NCBI GenBank assembly: GCA_022457155.1
Contig: JAJGOT010000294.1
Coordinates: forward strand, 772,501 to 836,500
From: Cladopsammia gracilis
Taxonomy: Eukaryota; Cnidaria; Anthozoa; Scleractinia; Dendrophylliidae
Reading direction: 5' to 3'
DNA length: 64,000 bases
The notes beneath the pieces were generated by a model that was not told the origin of the DNA, made no database searches, and saw only the letters and a program-made list of their open reading frames with translations. This document shows positions 34,482 to 46,859 of the stretch, one piece after another (within the stretch, counting starts at the first letter, position 1; each line of letters opens with the position of its first letter). A program made the position numbers and the translations under genes.

Positions 34482-34610
34482 TGGGGGGAGGGGGTACTCA
34501 GGTATATTTTGGTTGGGTATGTGCCCCCGGGTCTCCACATTTGGACCCCGTTCATTTTAGGTCAATTTTTAATGCCCCGTTCTAGAAAAAATGGCTGCTG
34601 ATAATTTGAA
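34482..34610. mobile_element. GGGGGTACTC-family terminus at the left edge of the GTAGTTCT region
   Basis: GGAGGGGGTACTCAGGTATA, GTATGTGCCCCCGG and CCCCGTTCTAG occur here. An inverted counterpart (CCCTGTTCTAG.., CCCGTATAGGTATGCCCCCGG) flanks the right edge at 44690-44805, and its duplicate at 54235-54350. The arrays may therefore sit inside a member of this family. Confidence 0.6.
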
Positions 34611-34615
34611 ACTTT

Positions 34616-35536
34616 GGTAATACGTTCATGATAACCATCACAAATATAGCATCTCTAACGTTTAATTCTACCAGAATCACATACTAAACTTTCTGAGAGC
34701 TATCCGTTCTGGTGGTTCTCGATATTCACCTAGTTCTTGTAGCTCTTGTAGTTCTGGTAGTTCTGTAGTTCTGTAGTTCAGTAGTTCTGGTAGTTCTGTA
34801 GTTCTTGTAGTTCTTGTAGTTCTTGTAGTTCTTGTAGTTCTTGTAGTTCTTGTAGTTCTTGTAGTTCTTGTAGTTCTGTAGTTCTTGTAGTTCTTGTAGT
34901 TCTTGTAGTTCTGCAGTTCTTGTAGTTCTGTAGTTCTCGTAGTTCTTGTAGTTCTTGTAGTTCTTGTAGTTCTGTAGTTCTGTAGTTCTTGTAGTTCTGT
35001 AGTTATTGTAGTTCTGTAGTTCTTGTAGTTCTGTAGTTCTTGAAGTTCTTGTGTAGTTCTTGTAGTTCGGTAGTTCTTGTAGTTCTGTAGTTCTTGTATT
35101 TCTGTAGTTCTTGTAGATCTGTAGTTCTGTAGTTTGGTAGTTCGGTAGTTCTGTAGTTCTTGTAGTTCTTGTAGGGTAATACGTTCATGATAACTGTCTC
35201 GAATATAGCATCTCTAATGTTTAAGTCTACCGGAATCACATACTAAACTTTCTGAGCTATCCGTTTGGGTTGTTCTCGATATTCACCTAGTTCTTGTAGC
35301 TCTTGTAGTTCTGTAGTTCTGGTAGTTCCATAGTTCTGTTAGTTCTGTAGTTCTTGTAGTTCGGTAGTTTGGTAGTTCTGTAGTTCTTGTAGTTCTGTAG
35401 TTCGGTAGTTCTTGTAGTTCTGTAGTTGGTAGTTCGGTAGTACTTGTAGTTCTGTAGTTCTTGTAGTTCTTGTAGTTCTGCAGTTCTGCAGTTCTGCAGT
35501 TCTTGTAGTTCTTGTAGTTCTGTAGTTCGGTAGTTA
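34616..35536. mobile_element. GTAGTTCT minisatellite element A (left ends only)
   Basis: A left end of about 110 bases (GGTAATACGTTCATGATAACC ... TAGCTCTTGTAG) is followed by 8/9-bp GTAGTTCT(T) units to about 35170. A second diverged copy of the same left end is at 35175-35290 and a second array runs to about 35536. No inverted right half follows; the array stops at GCGACGAGTCAG. Confidence 0.88.
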
Positions 35537-35544
35537 GAGCGACG

Positions 35545-36400
35545 AGTCAGTTCTTAAAATACCCTTTTTCACCTGCCCCGGGAATCGATTTTCCTGCGGC
35601 CAACACCGTACCTAGTTTACTTCCGGTTTTCAGAAATCAGTGATGTCATCGAAACGATAATTTACAATTGAAATATTTACCGTTCTAATTTCGACAGAAT
35701 TGTTAAACATTAAATCGCTGTGATTTCAGAATGTGTTCTATTTCTAGTAAAAGGAAAGCGGGTTGAACTTTTCTAACCAAATCAATTGTCAAACAGTTGA
35801 GTTTAGAAAGCACATCCCGGCAAGTCAACTGATGAGTAAACAATTCTCAAGCATTACGCCATGGAGTCACGTTGAAATTCCGAACATCTCGAATTTATGT
35901 CACGCTATGGTCTCGATCGATCATGTTGATATTGTTAATTTATTCGAAATCCTATGACCGATTCTCCAAAATGCCTGTGTTTAAACAATCCTGATTCCTT
36001 GTAGTGGGTGGTTTCAAGGATTTTAAAGCGAAAAAAAAAATGTACAAAATTCTAAACTTATGTTTTTTCTAACAGTACCGAGCCGATTAGAGAAAAAAAT
36101 AGAGACCTGAAATTGTAGCCTACAAAGGGAGGGACTTTTTTTGTGGGGGGGGGGGGGGGGGGGTGGGCAATTTCGGGATTGTTCCATACCATTTTTCCAT
36201 TGGCTCTCTGTGCATTATTTTTTCTTTACTTTTGCTATGCAGGAATTTTTTTCTGGTAATTGCCCACCCCCCCTCCATCCTCCCTCCCCTAACAATAAAA
36301 TAATCTGTCCCTAAGGAGTGCTTGAAGCGGGCTGTGGAATGTAGATATAAATGTAGACTGGACTGTGCATATGAATATATTCTAGATTATAATTCAACAC
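35545..36400. repeat. Arm of a long split inverted repeat (partner at 45455-46195)
   Basis: Sequence from CGACGAGTCAGTTCTTA through CCGGTTTTCAGAAATC and AATCCTGATTCCTTGTAG to CTTGAAGCGGGCTGTGGAATG is repeated in inverted orientation at 46190 down to 45480. It encloses a small inverted element with a G19 run (36145-36163) and its partner CCCACCCCCC (to about 36273). Confidence 0.75.
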
Positions 36401-37420
36401 ATTGATACACTGCCCAAATATGGTAAAAAAGTTATCGATATGCGTTATGTCTACATGACGTATAACCAGCGATGGCGGTAAATTTCGCATTTTGAAGGAA
36501 AGTGAAAATGACTGCTGCCTGCAATTTCGTGTTTTTTGGCGAAAAAGTGCGTGAACTATTAGTTAAAAAAGGGAAAAGAAAGAAAAAAAGAAAAGAAAAG
36601 AAAAGAGAAAAATACTGTTCACATGATTGGATAAAAAAGGCGCGAAATTTTCGCGTTGTCGCGGTCGCAGTGTTTCTTGGCGTAGCTGAATGAAAACTGG
36701 TTCAAAGTTTAACCGCTCGACAAGAAGTGAATGAAGGAGCACAGTTTTCGTGAAATTCCTTTGGTAATCACCTCTCGAATATGATATAGACTTGATGTTT
36801 CCTCAGGAAAGTTTCTGATCTCGTCATTACTTCTGTGTGAGCTAAAAAACGAGCATTCCAAGTTTGTAAACAACATTGATCGACTCAGCTCGTACTTCGA
36901 TGTTTGAAAATTCGGTGCTGATGGAAGGGACTAAAAAGCCAAATCAACTGCAGGTACGATGTTTTAACCGTTGCTTGTATCCTTTAGCTGTGAATTTTTG
37001 TAAGCTTACTGTCCACGCTGCAGTTCTTTCCGACTTTTCGCCGCTATGTTTAGGTTCGTAGCCGTGTGTTTGTTTAATTTGTTTTGATTCTGAATTGAAC
37101 TTTTTAAGATATGAAACACTTGTAACTAAGACATTCTACGCCATTTTACTGTGTTTTAATCCTTGTAGTCACTTCTCTGTCCCGTTCTTTGAGTAGACGA
37201 AAGCTCTTCGTAGAAACTGTCAACTCATTGTGTACGCTAAATTAATTTTAGCTTGGCAAAAGTTTCGGCATTCACTGCTTGTTGTTTAAGAAATGGTGAG
37301 AGGTAAAATATTGTAGTTAGCCTTTTTACTTGATGAAAGGTTGTATATCTCAATGATTTTTTTCTCGAAACTGTGATTTGTTATCAATGTGTTGAATTAT
37401 AAAACAGTTATAGTGTTCAA
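36401..37420 (+). other. Intron sequence upstream of the segmental duplication
   Basis: A purine-rich A/G tract lies at about 36566-36612. A short frame MFENSVLMEGTKKPNQLQ precedes a GTACGA donor-like site at 36955, but it has no support as a gene. The segment at about 37345-37420 is repeated directly about 180 bases downstream (TTTGTTATCAATGTGTTGAA). Confidence 0.4.
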
Positions 37421-37614
37421 GCTTGCACAATATTGACAAAGGCGCCACTTTCATTCATGAACTGTGTGATGTTGCAAGTTTCGCGCGGTAAAACATCTGT
37501 AAGCTTTTTTTTTTAAATAAAAGGCTTGTCGGCGATATTTTTTTCTTCAAACTGTGCTTTGTTATCAATGTGTTGAATTATAAAACTATTATAGCGCTCA
37601 AGCTTGCGTGATAT

Positions 37615-37672
37615 CGCCTAATTTTAGCCGACTCGGCCTACGGCCTCGTCGGCTAAGTATTAGGCGATATCA
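37615..37672. repeat. Small perfect hairpin (GATATCGCCTAAT..)
   Basis: GATATCGCCTAA and TTAGGCGATATC flank TAGCCGACTCGGCC/GGCCTCGTCGGCTA. It is repeated at about 46797-46857 in the second duplication copy. Confidence 0.85.
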
Positions 37673-37674
37673 CA

Positions 37675-40401
37675 GGTAATATGTTCATGATAACCGTCAC
37701 GAATATAGCATCTCCAACGTTAAAGTCTATCGGAATCACATACTAAACTTTCTAAGCTATCTGTTTTGGTGGATCCCGTTGTTCTCTTAGTTTTTGTAGT
37801 TTCTGTAGTTCTGGTAGTTCTTGTAGTTCTGTAGTTCTTGTAGTTCCTGTAGTTCTTGTAGTTCTGGTAGTTCTGTAGTTTTGGTAGTTCTTGTAGTTCT
37901 GTAGTTCCTGTAGTTCATAGAGTTCTTGTAGTTACCGTAGTTCTGGTAGTTCTGTAGTTTTGGTAGTTCTTGTAGTTCTTGTAGTTCTTGTAGTTCTGTA
38001 GTTCTTGTAGTTCTGTAGTTCGGTAGTTCTTGTAGTTGTGTAGTTCTGTAGTTCAGTAGTTCTTGTAATTCTGTAGTTCTTGTAGTTCTGTAATTCTGTA
38101 GTTCTCGTAGTTCTTGCAGTTCTTGCAGTTCTTGCAGTTCTGTAGTTCGGTAGTTCTTGTAGTTCTGTAGTTCTGTAGTTCAGTAGTTCTTGTAGTTCTG
38201 TAGTTCTTGTAGTTCTTGTAGTTCTGTAGTTCTGTAGTTCTGTAGTTCTGTAGTTCTCGTAGTTCTGTAGTTCTTGTAGTTCTTGTGGTTCTGTAGTCCT
38301 GGAGCTATTGTAGTTCTCGTAGTTCTTGTAGTTCTAGTAGTTCTGTAATTCTTGTAGTTCTTGTAGTTCTGGTAGTTCTGGTAGTTATTGTAGTTGTGTA
38401 GTTCGGTAGTTCTTGTAGTTCTGTAGTTCTTGTAGTTTTTGTAGTTCTGTAGCTATTGTAGTATTCGTAGTTCTTGTAGTTTCTGTAGTTCTGGTAGTTC
38501 TTGTAGTTCTTGTAGTTCTGGTAGTTCTGTAGTTCGGTAGTTTTTGTAGTTCTGTAGTTCCGTAGTTCTGTAGTTCTGTAGTTCAGTAGTTCGGTAGTTC
38601 TTGTAGTTCTTGTTGTTCTTGTACTTCTGTAGTTCTGTAGTTCTGGTAGTTCTTGTAGTTCTTGTAGTTCTGGTAGTTCTGTAGTTCGGTAGTTTTTGTA
38701 GTTCTGTAGTTCTGTAGTTCTGTAGTTCTGTACTTCAGTAGTTCTTGTAGTTCTTGTAGTTCTGTAGTTCTGTAGGTCTTGTAGTTCTTGTAATTGTTGT
38801 AATTCAGGTAGTTCGGTAGTTCGGTAGTTCTTGTAGTTCTTGAAGTTCTTGAAGTTCTTGTAGTTCTGTAGTTCTTGTAGTTCAGTCTGTAGTTTTGTAG
38901 TTCTAAAATAGCTACAGGACTACAGAACTACAAGAACTACAAGAACTACCGAACTACCGAACTACAGAACTACAAGAACTACAGAACTACGAGAACTACA
39001 AGAACTACAAGAACTACAGAACTACAAGAACTACGAGAACTACAATAGCTACAGAACTACAAGAACTACGAGAACTACAAGAACTACAAGAACTACAAGA
39101 ACTACAGAACTACAAGAACTACGAGAACTACAGAACTACAGAACTACAAGAAGTACAAGAACTACAGAACTACAAGAACTACATAACTACAAGAACTACT
39201 GAACTACAGAACTACCGAAATACATAACTACAAGAACTACAAGAACAACAAGAACTACAAGAACTACAGAACTACAAGAAACACAGAACTACAAGAACTA
39301 CCGAACTACAGAACTACAAGAACTACAGAACTACAAGAACTACAGAACTACAAGAATTACAAGAACTACAGAACTACTAGAACTACAAGAACTACGAGAA
39401 CTACAATATCTACACTTACAGGACTACAGAACTACAAGAACTACAGAACTACAAGAACTACCGAACTACAAGAACTACAGAACTACGAGAACTACAAAAC
39501 TACAGAACTACAGAACTACAGAACTACAAAAACTACCGAACTACAGAACTATAGAACTACAAGAACTACGAGAACTACAATAGCTACAGGACTACAGAAC
39601 TACAGAAACTACAAGAACTACGAATACTACAATAGCTACAGGAGTACAGAACTACAAGAACTACAAAAACTACAGAACTACAAGAACTACAAAAACTACA
39701 GAACTACAAGAACTACAAGAACTACTGAACTACAAGAACTACAAGAACTACAAGAACTACAGAACTACAAGAACTAGGAGAACTACAATAGCTATAGGAC
39801 TACAGAACTTCAAGAACTACAGAACTACAAGAACTTCAAGAACTACGAGTACTACGAGAACTACAATATCTACAACAACTACAGAACTACCAGAACTACA
39901 AGAACTACATAATTACCAGAACTACAATAGCTACAGGACTACAGAACTACAAGAACTACAGAACTACGGAACTACGAGAACTACAGAATTACGATAACTA
40001 CAGAACTACAAGAACTACAGGAACTACAGAACTACAAGAACTACCATAATAACAAGAACTACAGGAACTACAGAACTACAAGTACTACAGAACTACATTA
40101 CTAGCAGAACTACGATAAGTACAAGAACTACATGAACTGCAGGAACTACAGAACTACAAGAACTACCAAAACTACAGAACTACTAGAACTACGATAACTA
40201 CAAGAACTCTATGAACTACAGGAACTACAGAACTACAAGAACTACAGAACTACAAGAACTACCAGAAGTACAGAAACTACAAGAACTAAGAGAACAACGG
40301 GATCCACCAGAACAGATAGCATAGAAAGTTTAGTATGTGATTCCGATAGACTTTAACGTTGGAGATGCTATATTCGTGACGGTTATCATGAACGTATTAC
40401 C
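37675..40401. mobile_element. GTAGTTCT foldback minisatellite element B1
   Basis: Inverted ends of about 110 bases (GGTAATATGTTCATGATAACC ... GGTGGATCCCGTTGTTCTCT and its mirror ending at 40401). Inside, 37785-38905 is GTAGTTCT / GTAGTTCTT units on the plus strand; at about 38906 the direction flips to AGAACTAC / AGAACTACA units until about 40290. The two arms are complementary over more than 1 kb. Units vary by single bases (GTAGTTCGG, GTAGTTCAG). Any open frame in it (N-Y-R-T-T repeats) is a repeat translation. Confidence 0.93.
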
Positions 40402-40530
40402 ATATCACGCGCGCTTTCGCGCTATAATAGTTAATTGTATACTGTGGATTGCTAATATAAAACTCTAAAATGAAAACCGGGTGAAAACTAAGACAAAACG
40501 AGCCAGTTTCGTAGCCCATCAGGCTACTTG

Positions 40531-43500
40531 TTCTTGTAGTTCTTGTAGTTCTGTAGTTCTGTAGTTCTTGTAGTTCTTGTAGTTCTTTAGTTCTTTAGTT
40601 CTTGTAGATCTGTAGTTTTGTAGCTCTGTAGTTCGGTACTTCTGTAGTTCCTGTAGTTCTGTAGTTCTTGTAGTATTGTAGTTCTTGTAGTTCTTGTAGT
40701 TCTTGTAGTTCGATAGTTCTGTAGTTGTAGTTCTGGTAGCTCTGTAGTTCTTGTAGTTCTGTAGTTCTTGTATTATAATTGTAGTTCTGTAGTTCTGGTA
40801 GTTCGGTATTGCTTGTAGTTCTGTAGTTCTTGTAGTTCTGGTAGTTTTGGTAGTTCTTGTAGTTCTCGTAGTTATATAGTTCGCTTAGTTCTTGTAGATC
40901 AGTAGTTCTGTAGTTGTTGTAGTTCTGTAGTTCTTGTAGTATTGTAGTTCTTGTAGCTCTTGTAGCTCGGTAGTTCTTGTAGTTCTGTAGTTCTGGTAGT
41001 TCTGTAGTTCTGAAACCACAGAACTACAGAACTACGCCAACTATATAACTACCAGAACTAGCAGAACTACAAGAACTAGAGAACTACCAGAAGTACAAGA
41101 ACTACAAGAACTAGAGAACTACCAGAACTACCAGAACTACAATAACTACAGAACTACAAGAACTACAAGAACTACAGAACTAGAGAGCTACAAGAACTAC
41201 AAACTACAATAACTGCAGAACTACAGAACTACAAGAACTACTGAACTACAGAACTACAGAACTACAAGAACTACAGGACTACAGAACTACAAGAACTACC
41301 AAACTACAAGAACTACAAGAACTACCGAACTACAGAACTACAAGAAAAACAGAACTAGAACTACCGAACTACAGAACTACCAGAACTACCAGAACTACAA
41401 GAAATACAGAACTACAAGAACTACAGAACTACCAGAAATACAAGAACTACAGAACTACACAGAACTACCAAACTACTGAACTACATGAACTGCAGAACTA
41501 CAATAACTACAGAACTAGAGAACAACAATTACTGAACTACAAGTTAGAACTACCGAACTACCAGAACTACAATAACTACAGAACTACAAGAACTACAAGA
41601 ACTACAAGAACTACAAGAACTAGAGAGCTACGAGAACTGCAGAACTATAAGAACTACAATAACTGCAGAACTACAGAACTACAAGAACTACTGAACTGCA
41701 GAACTACAGAACTATAAGAATATACACCAAACTACCGAACTACAAGAACTACAAAATTACAGAACAACAGAACTACAAGAACTACAGAACTATAGAAATA
41801 CGAACTACCGAACTACTGAACTACAGTACTACAAAGACTACAAGAACTATTTAACTACAGAACTACAAGAACAACAGAACTAGAGAACCGCAGAACTACA
41901 GAAGTACAAGACCTACAGAACTACAGAACTACAAGGACTACCGGACTACTGAACTACAGAACTACAAGAACTACATAACTACAAGAACTACAGAACTAGA
42001 GAACCATAGAACTACAAAACTATAAGAACTACCGAACTACCAGAACTACAATAACTACAGACCTACAAGAACTACAAGAAATACAGAACTATAAGAACTA
42101 CAATAACTACAGAACTACAAGAACAACAGATCGAACTACAAGAACTACAAGAATTACAGAATTACAAGAACTACAAGAATTACAGAACTACAGAACTACA
42201 AGAATTACAGAATTACAAGAACTACACGAACTACTGAACTAGAGAACTACAGAACTACAGAACTATAAGAATATATACCAAACTACAGAACTACAAGAAC
42301 TACAAAACTACAGAACTACAAGAACTACAGAACTACAGAACTACCGAACTACATGCAGAACTACAAGAACTACATAACTACAGAACTACAAGAACAACAG
42401 AACTAGAGAACCACAGAACTACAGAACTACCGAACTACCAGAACTACAAGAACTACTGAACTGCAGAACTACAGAACTATAAGAATATACACCAAACTAC
42501 CGAACTACAGAACTACAAGAACTACAAAATTACAGAACAACAGAACTACAAGAACTACAGAACTATAGAAATACGAACTACCGAACTACTGAACTACAGT
42601 ACTACAAAGACTACAAGAACTATTTAACTACAGAACTACAAGAACAACAGAACTAGAGAACCGCAGAACTACAGAAGTACAAGACCTACAGAACTACAGA
42701 ACTACAAGGACTACCGGACTACTGAACTACAGAACTACAAGAACTACATAACTACAAGAACTACAGAACTAGAGAACCATAGAACTACAAAACTATAAGA
42801 ACTACCGAACTACCAGAACTACAATAACTACAGACCTACAAGAACTACAAGAAATACAGAACTATAAGAACTACAATAACTACAGAACTACAAGAACAAC
42901 AGATCGAACTACAAGAACTACAAGAATTACAGAATTACAAGAACTACAAGAATTACAGAACTACAGAACTACAAGAATTACAGAATTACAAGAACTACAC
43001 GAACTACTGAACTAGAGAACTACAGAACTACAGAACTATAAGAATATATACCAAACTACAGAACTACAAGAACTACAAAACTACAGAACTACAAGAACTA
43101 CAGAACTACAGAACTACCGAACTACATGCAGAACTACAAGAACTACATAACTACAGAACTACAAGAACGACAGAACTAGAGAACCACAGAACTACAGAAC
43201 TACCGAACTACCAGAACTACAAGAACTACTGAACTGCAGAACTACAGAACTATAAGAATATACACCAAACTACCGAACTACAGAACTACAAGAACTACAA
43301 AATTACAGAACAACAGAACTACAAGAACTACAGAACTATAGAAATACGAACTACCGAACTACTGAACTACAGTACTACAAAGACTACAAGAACTATTTAA
43401 CTACAGAACTACAAGAACAACAGAACTAGAGAACCGCAGAACTACAGAAGTACAAGACCTACAGAACTACAGAACTACAAGGACTACCGGACTACAGAAC

Positions 43501-44659
43501 TACAAGAACTACAAGAACTACATAACTACAAGAACTACAGAACTAGAGAACCATAGAACTACAAAACTATAAGAACTACTGAACTACCAGAACTACAATA
43601 ACTACAGACCTACAAGAACTACAAGAAATACAGAACTATAAGAACTACAATAACTACAGAACTACAAGAACAACAGAACTACAAGAATTACAGAATTACA
43701 AGAACTACAAGAATTACAGAACTACAGAACTACAAGAACTACAAGAATTACAGAATTACAAGAACTACACGAACTACTGAACTAGAGAACTACAGAACTA
43801 CTGAACTAGAGAACTACAGAACTATAGAACTATAAGAATATATACCAAACTACAGAACTACAAGAACTACAAAACTACAGAACTACAAGAACTACAGAAC
43901 TACAAGAACTACCGAACTACAGAACTACAAGAACTAAAAGAACCACATAACTACAGAACTAGAAGAACGACAGAACTAGAGAACCACAGAACTACAGAAC
44001 TACCGAACTACCAGAACTACAAGAACTAGACAACTACAAGAACTACCAAACTACAGAACTACAAGAACTACAGAACTACAGAACTGCAGAACTACAAGAA
44101 CTATTGAACTACATAAGAACTACCAGAACTACAGAACTACAGAAGTACAAGAACTACCAAACTACATAAGAACTACCAGAACTACGGAACTACAAGAACT
44201 ACCTAACTACAGAACTACAAGAACTACAAAAACTAGAGAACTACATAACTACAGAACTACAATAACTACAGAACTACAGAACTACAAGAACTACAGAACT
44301 ACAAGTAGTATAAGAACTACCGAACTACATAAGTACGAGAACTACAGAACTAGAAGAACTACAGAACTAGAAGAACTACAGAACTAGAAGAACTACAGAA
44401 CTACAAGATCTACCATAACGACAGAACTACCGAACTACAGAACTACAAGAACTACAGAACTACAGAAGTACAAGAACTACGGAACTAACAACTACGGAAC
44501 TGCCAGAACTACAGAACTACCAGAACTACAAGAGCTACAATAACTAGGTGAATATCAAGAACCAGCAGAACGGATAGGTCAGAAAGTTTAGTATGTGATT
44601 CCAGTAGACTTAAACGTTAGAGATGCTATATTCGTGACGGTTATCATGAACATATTACC
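40531..44659. mobile_element. GTAGTTCT foldback minisatellite element C1, asymmetric
   Basis: A short plus arm of GTAGTTCT units (40531-41008) flips at about 41010 to AGAACTAC units that run about 3.5 kb to 44535 and end in the inverted terminus (44540-44659). The left inverted terminus is missing; instead the array begins after GGCTACTTGTTCTTG. Within 41.7-44.0 kb there is a higher-order period of about 770 bases (marker ATATACACCAAACTACCG near 41718, 42485 and 43257). Confidence 0.92.
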
Positions 44660-44814
44660 GAAACTTTTGTGTGTTCAAATATTATACCCTGTTCTAGGAA
44701 ATGTCTCTAAAATGGATACCCTGTTCTAGATCAGGAATCCCAAAATCACGACCCCGTTGGGCGGCACATACCCGTATAGGTATGCCCCCGGGGCTTAAAC
44801 TGAAACATATTCAT

Positions 44815-45230
44815 TGGCTTATATGCACGCTACAGATGATGTGTTTGCCATAGTGAGCTTGCAATCGATAAGCGAGTCAGGTATGCGTAAATAACAGTAT
44901 TTTCGTTCAACTCACAACGCTGCCCTTTTTCTGTTCCGAAGTGATTTCAGACTTGCCCGCCAGCTGGTCTTGTCCACCAAGGCCGTTTCAACCTTGAGCG
45001 TTGAATAGCACTTCGGATACACGGTACGACAAGGGACACGACTTGTTTCTTTGAGAGTTGCCAGAGACTTTATGGATTTCTGGACTTAATGATGTCCTTC
45101 ACTCACCAGACGGGCCTTAAACATATTGGCTTATATGCACGCTACAGATGATTTGTTTGCCGTAGCGAGCTCGCAATTGATAAGCGAGCTAGGTATGCGT
45201 AAATAACGGTATTTTCGTTCATGTCGTTGG
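44815..45230. repeat. Direct repeat flanking the 180-bp repeat
   Basis: GGCTTATATGCACGCTACAG ... GGTATGCGTAAATAAC is present at about 44817-44905 and again at about 45126-45220, on either side of the 180-bp repeat copy (44914-45122). The pattern fits insertion or local duplication. Confidence 0.8.
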
Positions 45231-45454
45231 CGCGGGTCAGGAATATTGTGGTCGCATATTCTAACGGTGAATCTGCTGTAATGGCATCGAAATTATACTC
45301 TGAATGTAAACCACTAGATGGCCAGAACTCTGCTTTTTTCAGGTGAAACTAGTCCAGTTTCTTAGGATTAGTGCAAATTCGACAAGGGTTTGTAATATTA
45401 TTCATTGTATGATACAATTAGGCAAATCTGAGCGAAAAAAAAAGTAACAAGGAG

Positions 45455-46120
45455 CCCGTTGGGTTTCGAAACTGGCTCGTTTGGTCTCATTTTCCACCCG
45501 GTTTTCATTTTAGAGTCCACAATATACAATCTAGAGTCTATTAATATGCACAGTCCAGTCCACATTTACATTCCACAGTCCGCTTTACATTCCGCACTCC
45601 GCTTCAAGGAGGCTACAATTTCAGGTCTATATCTTTTTCTTTGAACTTTGTATTGTTTTTTTCGCTTTAAAATCCTTGAAACCACCTACTACAAGGAATC
45701 AGGATTGTTTTAACACAGGCATTTTGGAGAATCGGTGATGGGGTTTCGAATAAATTAACAATATCAACATGATCGATCAAATAGCGTGACATAAATACGA
45801 GATGTGCGGAATTTGAACGTGACTCCACGGAGTAATGCTTGAGAATATTGTTTACTCAGCAGTTCTGTGACCTGCCGGGACGTGTTTTTTTATTACGTGA
45901 TTTGGTTAGAAAAATTCAACTCGCTTTCCTTTTACCAGAAATAGATCGCATCCGAAAATCACAGAGATTTAATTTTTAACAATTCCGTCGAAATTAGAAC
46001 GGTAAATATTTGAATTATAGTTGCCGACATCACTGATTACGCCATTTCTGAAAACCGGAAGTGAACTACGTACGGTGTTGGCCGCAGCAAAAGCGATTCC
46101 CGGGGCAGGTGACACGACAG

Positions 46121-46153
<33 letters not shown>

Positions 46154-46195
46154 GTATTCTAAGAACTGACTCGTCGAAGCGACGAGCCAGTTAAA
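45455..46195. repeat. Inverted partner arm of 35545-36400, absent from duplication copy 2
   Basis: Reverse complement of the arm at 35.5-36.4 kb, including CTTGAAACCACCTACTACAAG and ACCGGAAGTGAAC. It ends in a run of about 29 A (46120-46149) and GACGAGCCAGTT. In copy 2 of the duplication this segment is missing: sequence passes from AGCGAAAAAAGAG (54981-54993) straight to AAAAATGCTC. Confidence 0.8.
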
Positions 46196-46859
46196 AATGC
46201 TCAAAAAGCAACATAGGTTGGTTATTCCCGGGCCCTTCATTTAATTAGTGAATTTGACATACAATCCCTATCAGATTGCCCGGTGTTAATCATTGTTACA
46301 GCTTTCACTTTGGTGTTGGTAGTTACATTGTTAACAACTTTCTGTTAACAAACTTGCCATGACACCGTCAATAGCTTGGTGTCTACGGGCACATGTGCAG
46401 TCGACACAAACATTAGTGACATGCAGCCCTGATGCGTATTTATGTCATGGCTGCACTGTTGCTATTAAAAATAATGGTCCACATGATTTTTTAATTCACC
46501 ATCTGTGGTCAGACCTCCACACAGAGCTGTGATTTATATCATAAGTGACCACCTTGGGAATTCGAAAACGTGGTTGTGATGGGCTCTTGTAAACAACCAT
46601 GCGAAGCTTGCACAATATTGACAAAGGCGCCACTTTCATTCATGAACTGTGTGATGTTGCAAGTTTCGCGCGGTAAAACATCTGTAAGCTTTTTTTTTTA
46701 AATAAAAGGCTTGTTGGCGATATTTTTTTCTTCAAACTGTGCTTTGTTATCAATGTGTTGAATTATAAAACTATTATAGCGCTCAAGCTTGCGTGATATC
46801 GCCTAATTTTAGCCGACTCGGCCTACGGCCTCGTCGGCTAAGTATTAGGCGATATCACG

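Larger units (their letters stand above)
37421..46605. repeat. Tandem segmental duplication, copy 1 (about 9.2 kb)
   Basis: Begins AGCTTGCACAATATTGAC and ends AACAACCATGCGA. The same order of sequence restarts immediately at 46606. It contains GTAGTTCT elements B1 (37675-40401) and C1 (40531-44659), the 180-bp repeat, a 308-bp direct duplication at 44815-45230, the inverted arm 45455-46195 and about 410 bases of further sequence. Copy 2 is nearly identical outside the arrays. Confidence 0.92.

Noticed and set aside
36502..36693. Lys-rich open frame
   Set aside because: Its basic part comes from an A/G low-complexity tract; no homology recognised.
36876..37061. Possible first exon (MFENSVLMEG...) with a donor-like GTACGA
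   Set aside because: No promoter, downstream exon or recognisable protein; it lies in the repeat-rich intron.
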